From Methanobacterium sp. (lineage in GTDB: Archaea; Methanobacteriota; Methanobacteria; Methanobacteriales; Methanobacteriaceae): DNA of 16,062 nucleotides. The stretch is taken from NCBI GenBank assembly GCA_021372715.1, contig JAJFTX010000025.1:1-16062 (forward strand), written 5' to 3'. The notes under the pieces were generated by a model. It saw nothing but the letters and a program-made list of their open reading frames with translations, searched no databases and was not told where the DNA came from. This document shows positions 15,616-16,062 of the stretch, in pieces (within the stretch, counting starts at the first letter, position 1; the number at the start of each line of letters is the position of its first letter). Both the position numbers and the translations under genes were made by a program.

Positions 15616-16062
15616 TTAATCTTCCTGGTGACCTTTTATTATGGCATCCGCAATTTTCGGACCAATACCTTCCACTTTAAGCAGATCTCTTCGGGATACG
15701 CCGCTTAAATCTGTTCCGAAGGCTTTAACCAGTGCCCGGGCTCTTTTTCTGCCCAGTCTTTTTATACCCACCACCAATGGTATCAGCTCCTCTTTAACCC
15801 CATAATATAGTCGTGCAGAGATAATTTCTAAATCCTGAGTGTGGGAATAAACATTTAACACTTCACACATCTCCTTAAAGAATTTAACCATCATAGAGGC
15901 GTCGTATGCTGTTCGCCGGGTGCCGGCGGCGTAGACATGGAACAGGTTTTCAATCTGGTATTCGTTTCTCTCCTCTATCCACTCCATTAAAGTGGCGGCG
16001 GTGGCTTCAGAATTGCCAATATCCACCACAAAAACCCCTTTATTGTTGAGTTTTTCCCTTAC
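15616..16062 (-). CDS. C-terminal end of a Hel308-like DNA helicase (5' end outside window)
   Basis: The frame is open to the window edge, so 148 C-terminal residues of a longer protein are seen. The piece has an early acidic helix (ATLMEWIEERNEYQIEN), a helical ratchet-like region, then ISARLYYGVKEELIPLV, GIKRLGRKRARALVKAFG and a helix-hairpin-helix VEGIGPKIADAII just before the end. This order (ratchet domain, then the helix-loop-helix/HhH brake domain) matches the archaeal Hel308/Hjm superfamily 2 helicases, which unwind lagging-strand DNA at stalled forks with 3'-5' polarity. ATPase motifs lie outside the window, so another SF2 helicase with an HhH tail cannot be excluded. First in the minus-strand run with UPF0305 and the NTF2-like gene. 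Confidence 0.8.
   Translation of the reverse strand, partial: VREKLNNKGVFVVDIGNSEATAATLMEWIEERNEYQIENLFHVYAAGTRRTAYDASMMVKFFKEMCEVLNVYSHTQDLEIISARLYYGVKEELIPLVVGIKRLGRKRARALVKAFGTDLSGVSRRDLLKVEGIGPKIADAIIKGHQED

Overview
The window looks like chromosomal DNA of a hydrogenotrophic methanogen of the Methanobacteriaceae, probably a mesophilic Methanobacterium or close relative. Evidence: a minimal HMf-type archaeal histone, the F420-cofactor enzyme CofH, archaeal Elp3, the DUF2098 and UPF0305/DUF2115 families, the C-terminus of a Hel308-like helicase, AT-rich spacers, TATA-box promoters and strong GGAGGTGA/GGGGG Shine-Dalgarno sites. From memory only, several of these genes carry close locus numbers in Methanothermobacter (histone MTH821, cofH MTH820, deoC MTH818, UPF0305 MTH812, Hel308 MTH810). 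If right, the window is a conserved backbone into which accessory genes have been placed.

Layout. (1) 1-1.6 kb: histone (minus) and cofH (plus), divergent from one promoter region. (2) 1.6-4.7 kb: an acetyl-CoA hydrolase/transferase-family CoA-transferase (minus), divergent from a large protein joining an RsbW-like ATPase domain to a GNAT acetyltransferase (plus). (3) 4.7-6.8 kb: a two-gene minus-strand unit, MoxR-type AAA+ ATPase followed by a CoxE-like VWA protein. (4) 6.8-8.0 kb: a 393-base AT-rich gene-poor stretch with a perfect small palindrome, then a lone SAM-dependent methyltransferase. (5) 8.0-12.0 kb: a minus-strand run transcribed in the order CBS-bearing site-2 protease, Elp3, DeoC, cyclophilin-like protein. 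(6) 12.1-12.8 kb: PRC-barrel protein and DUF2098 protein (plus). (7) 12.9-14.6 kb: a decayed flavodoxin/ferredoxin (EFR1-type) gene with a frameshift and missing N-terminus, a HEAT-like helical protein and a small basic unknown protein (plus). (8) 14.6 kb to the end: a minus-strand run of Hel308-like helicase (cut by the window edge), UPF0305 protein and NTF2/SnoaL-like protein.

Backbone genes serve chromatin (histone), F420 synthesis (CofH), tRNA wobble modification (Elp3), deoxynucleoside catabolism (DeoC), membrane proteolysis and DNA repair (Hel308). The accessory pairs, CoA-transferase with RsbW-GNAT and MoxR with CoxE-VWA, are the most system-like parts: the first suggests a nucleotide-sensing protein acetylation switch next to an acyl-CoA enzyme, the second a chaperone pair that remodels an unidentified client. 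I saw no tRNA, rRNA, CRISPR array, insertion sequence or integrase. I found no convincing wholly new system; the best leads are in the findings.
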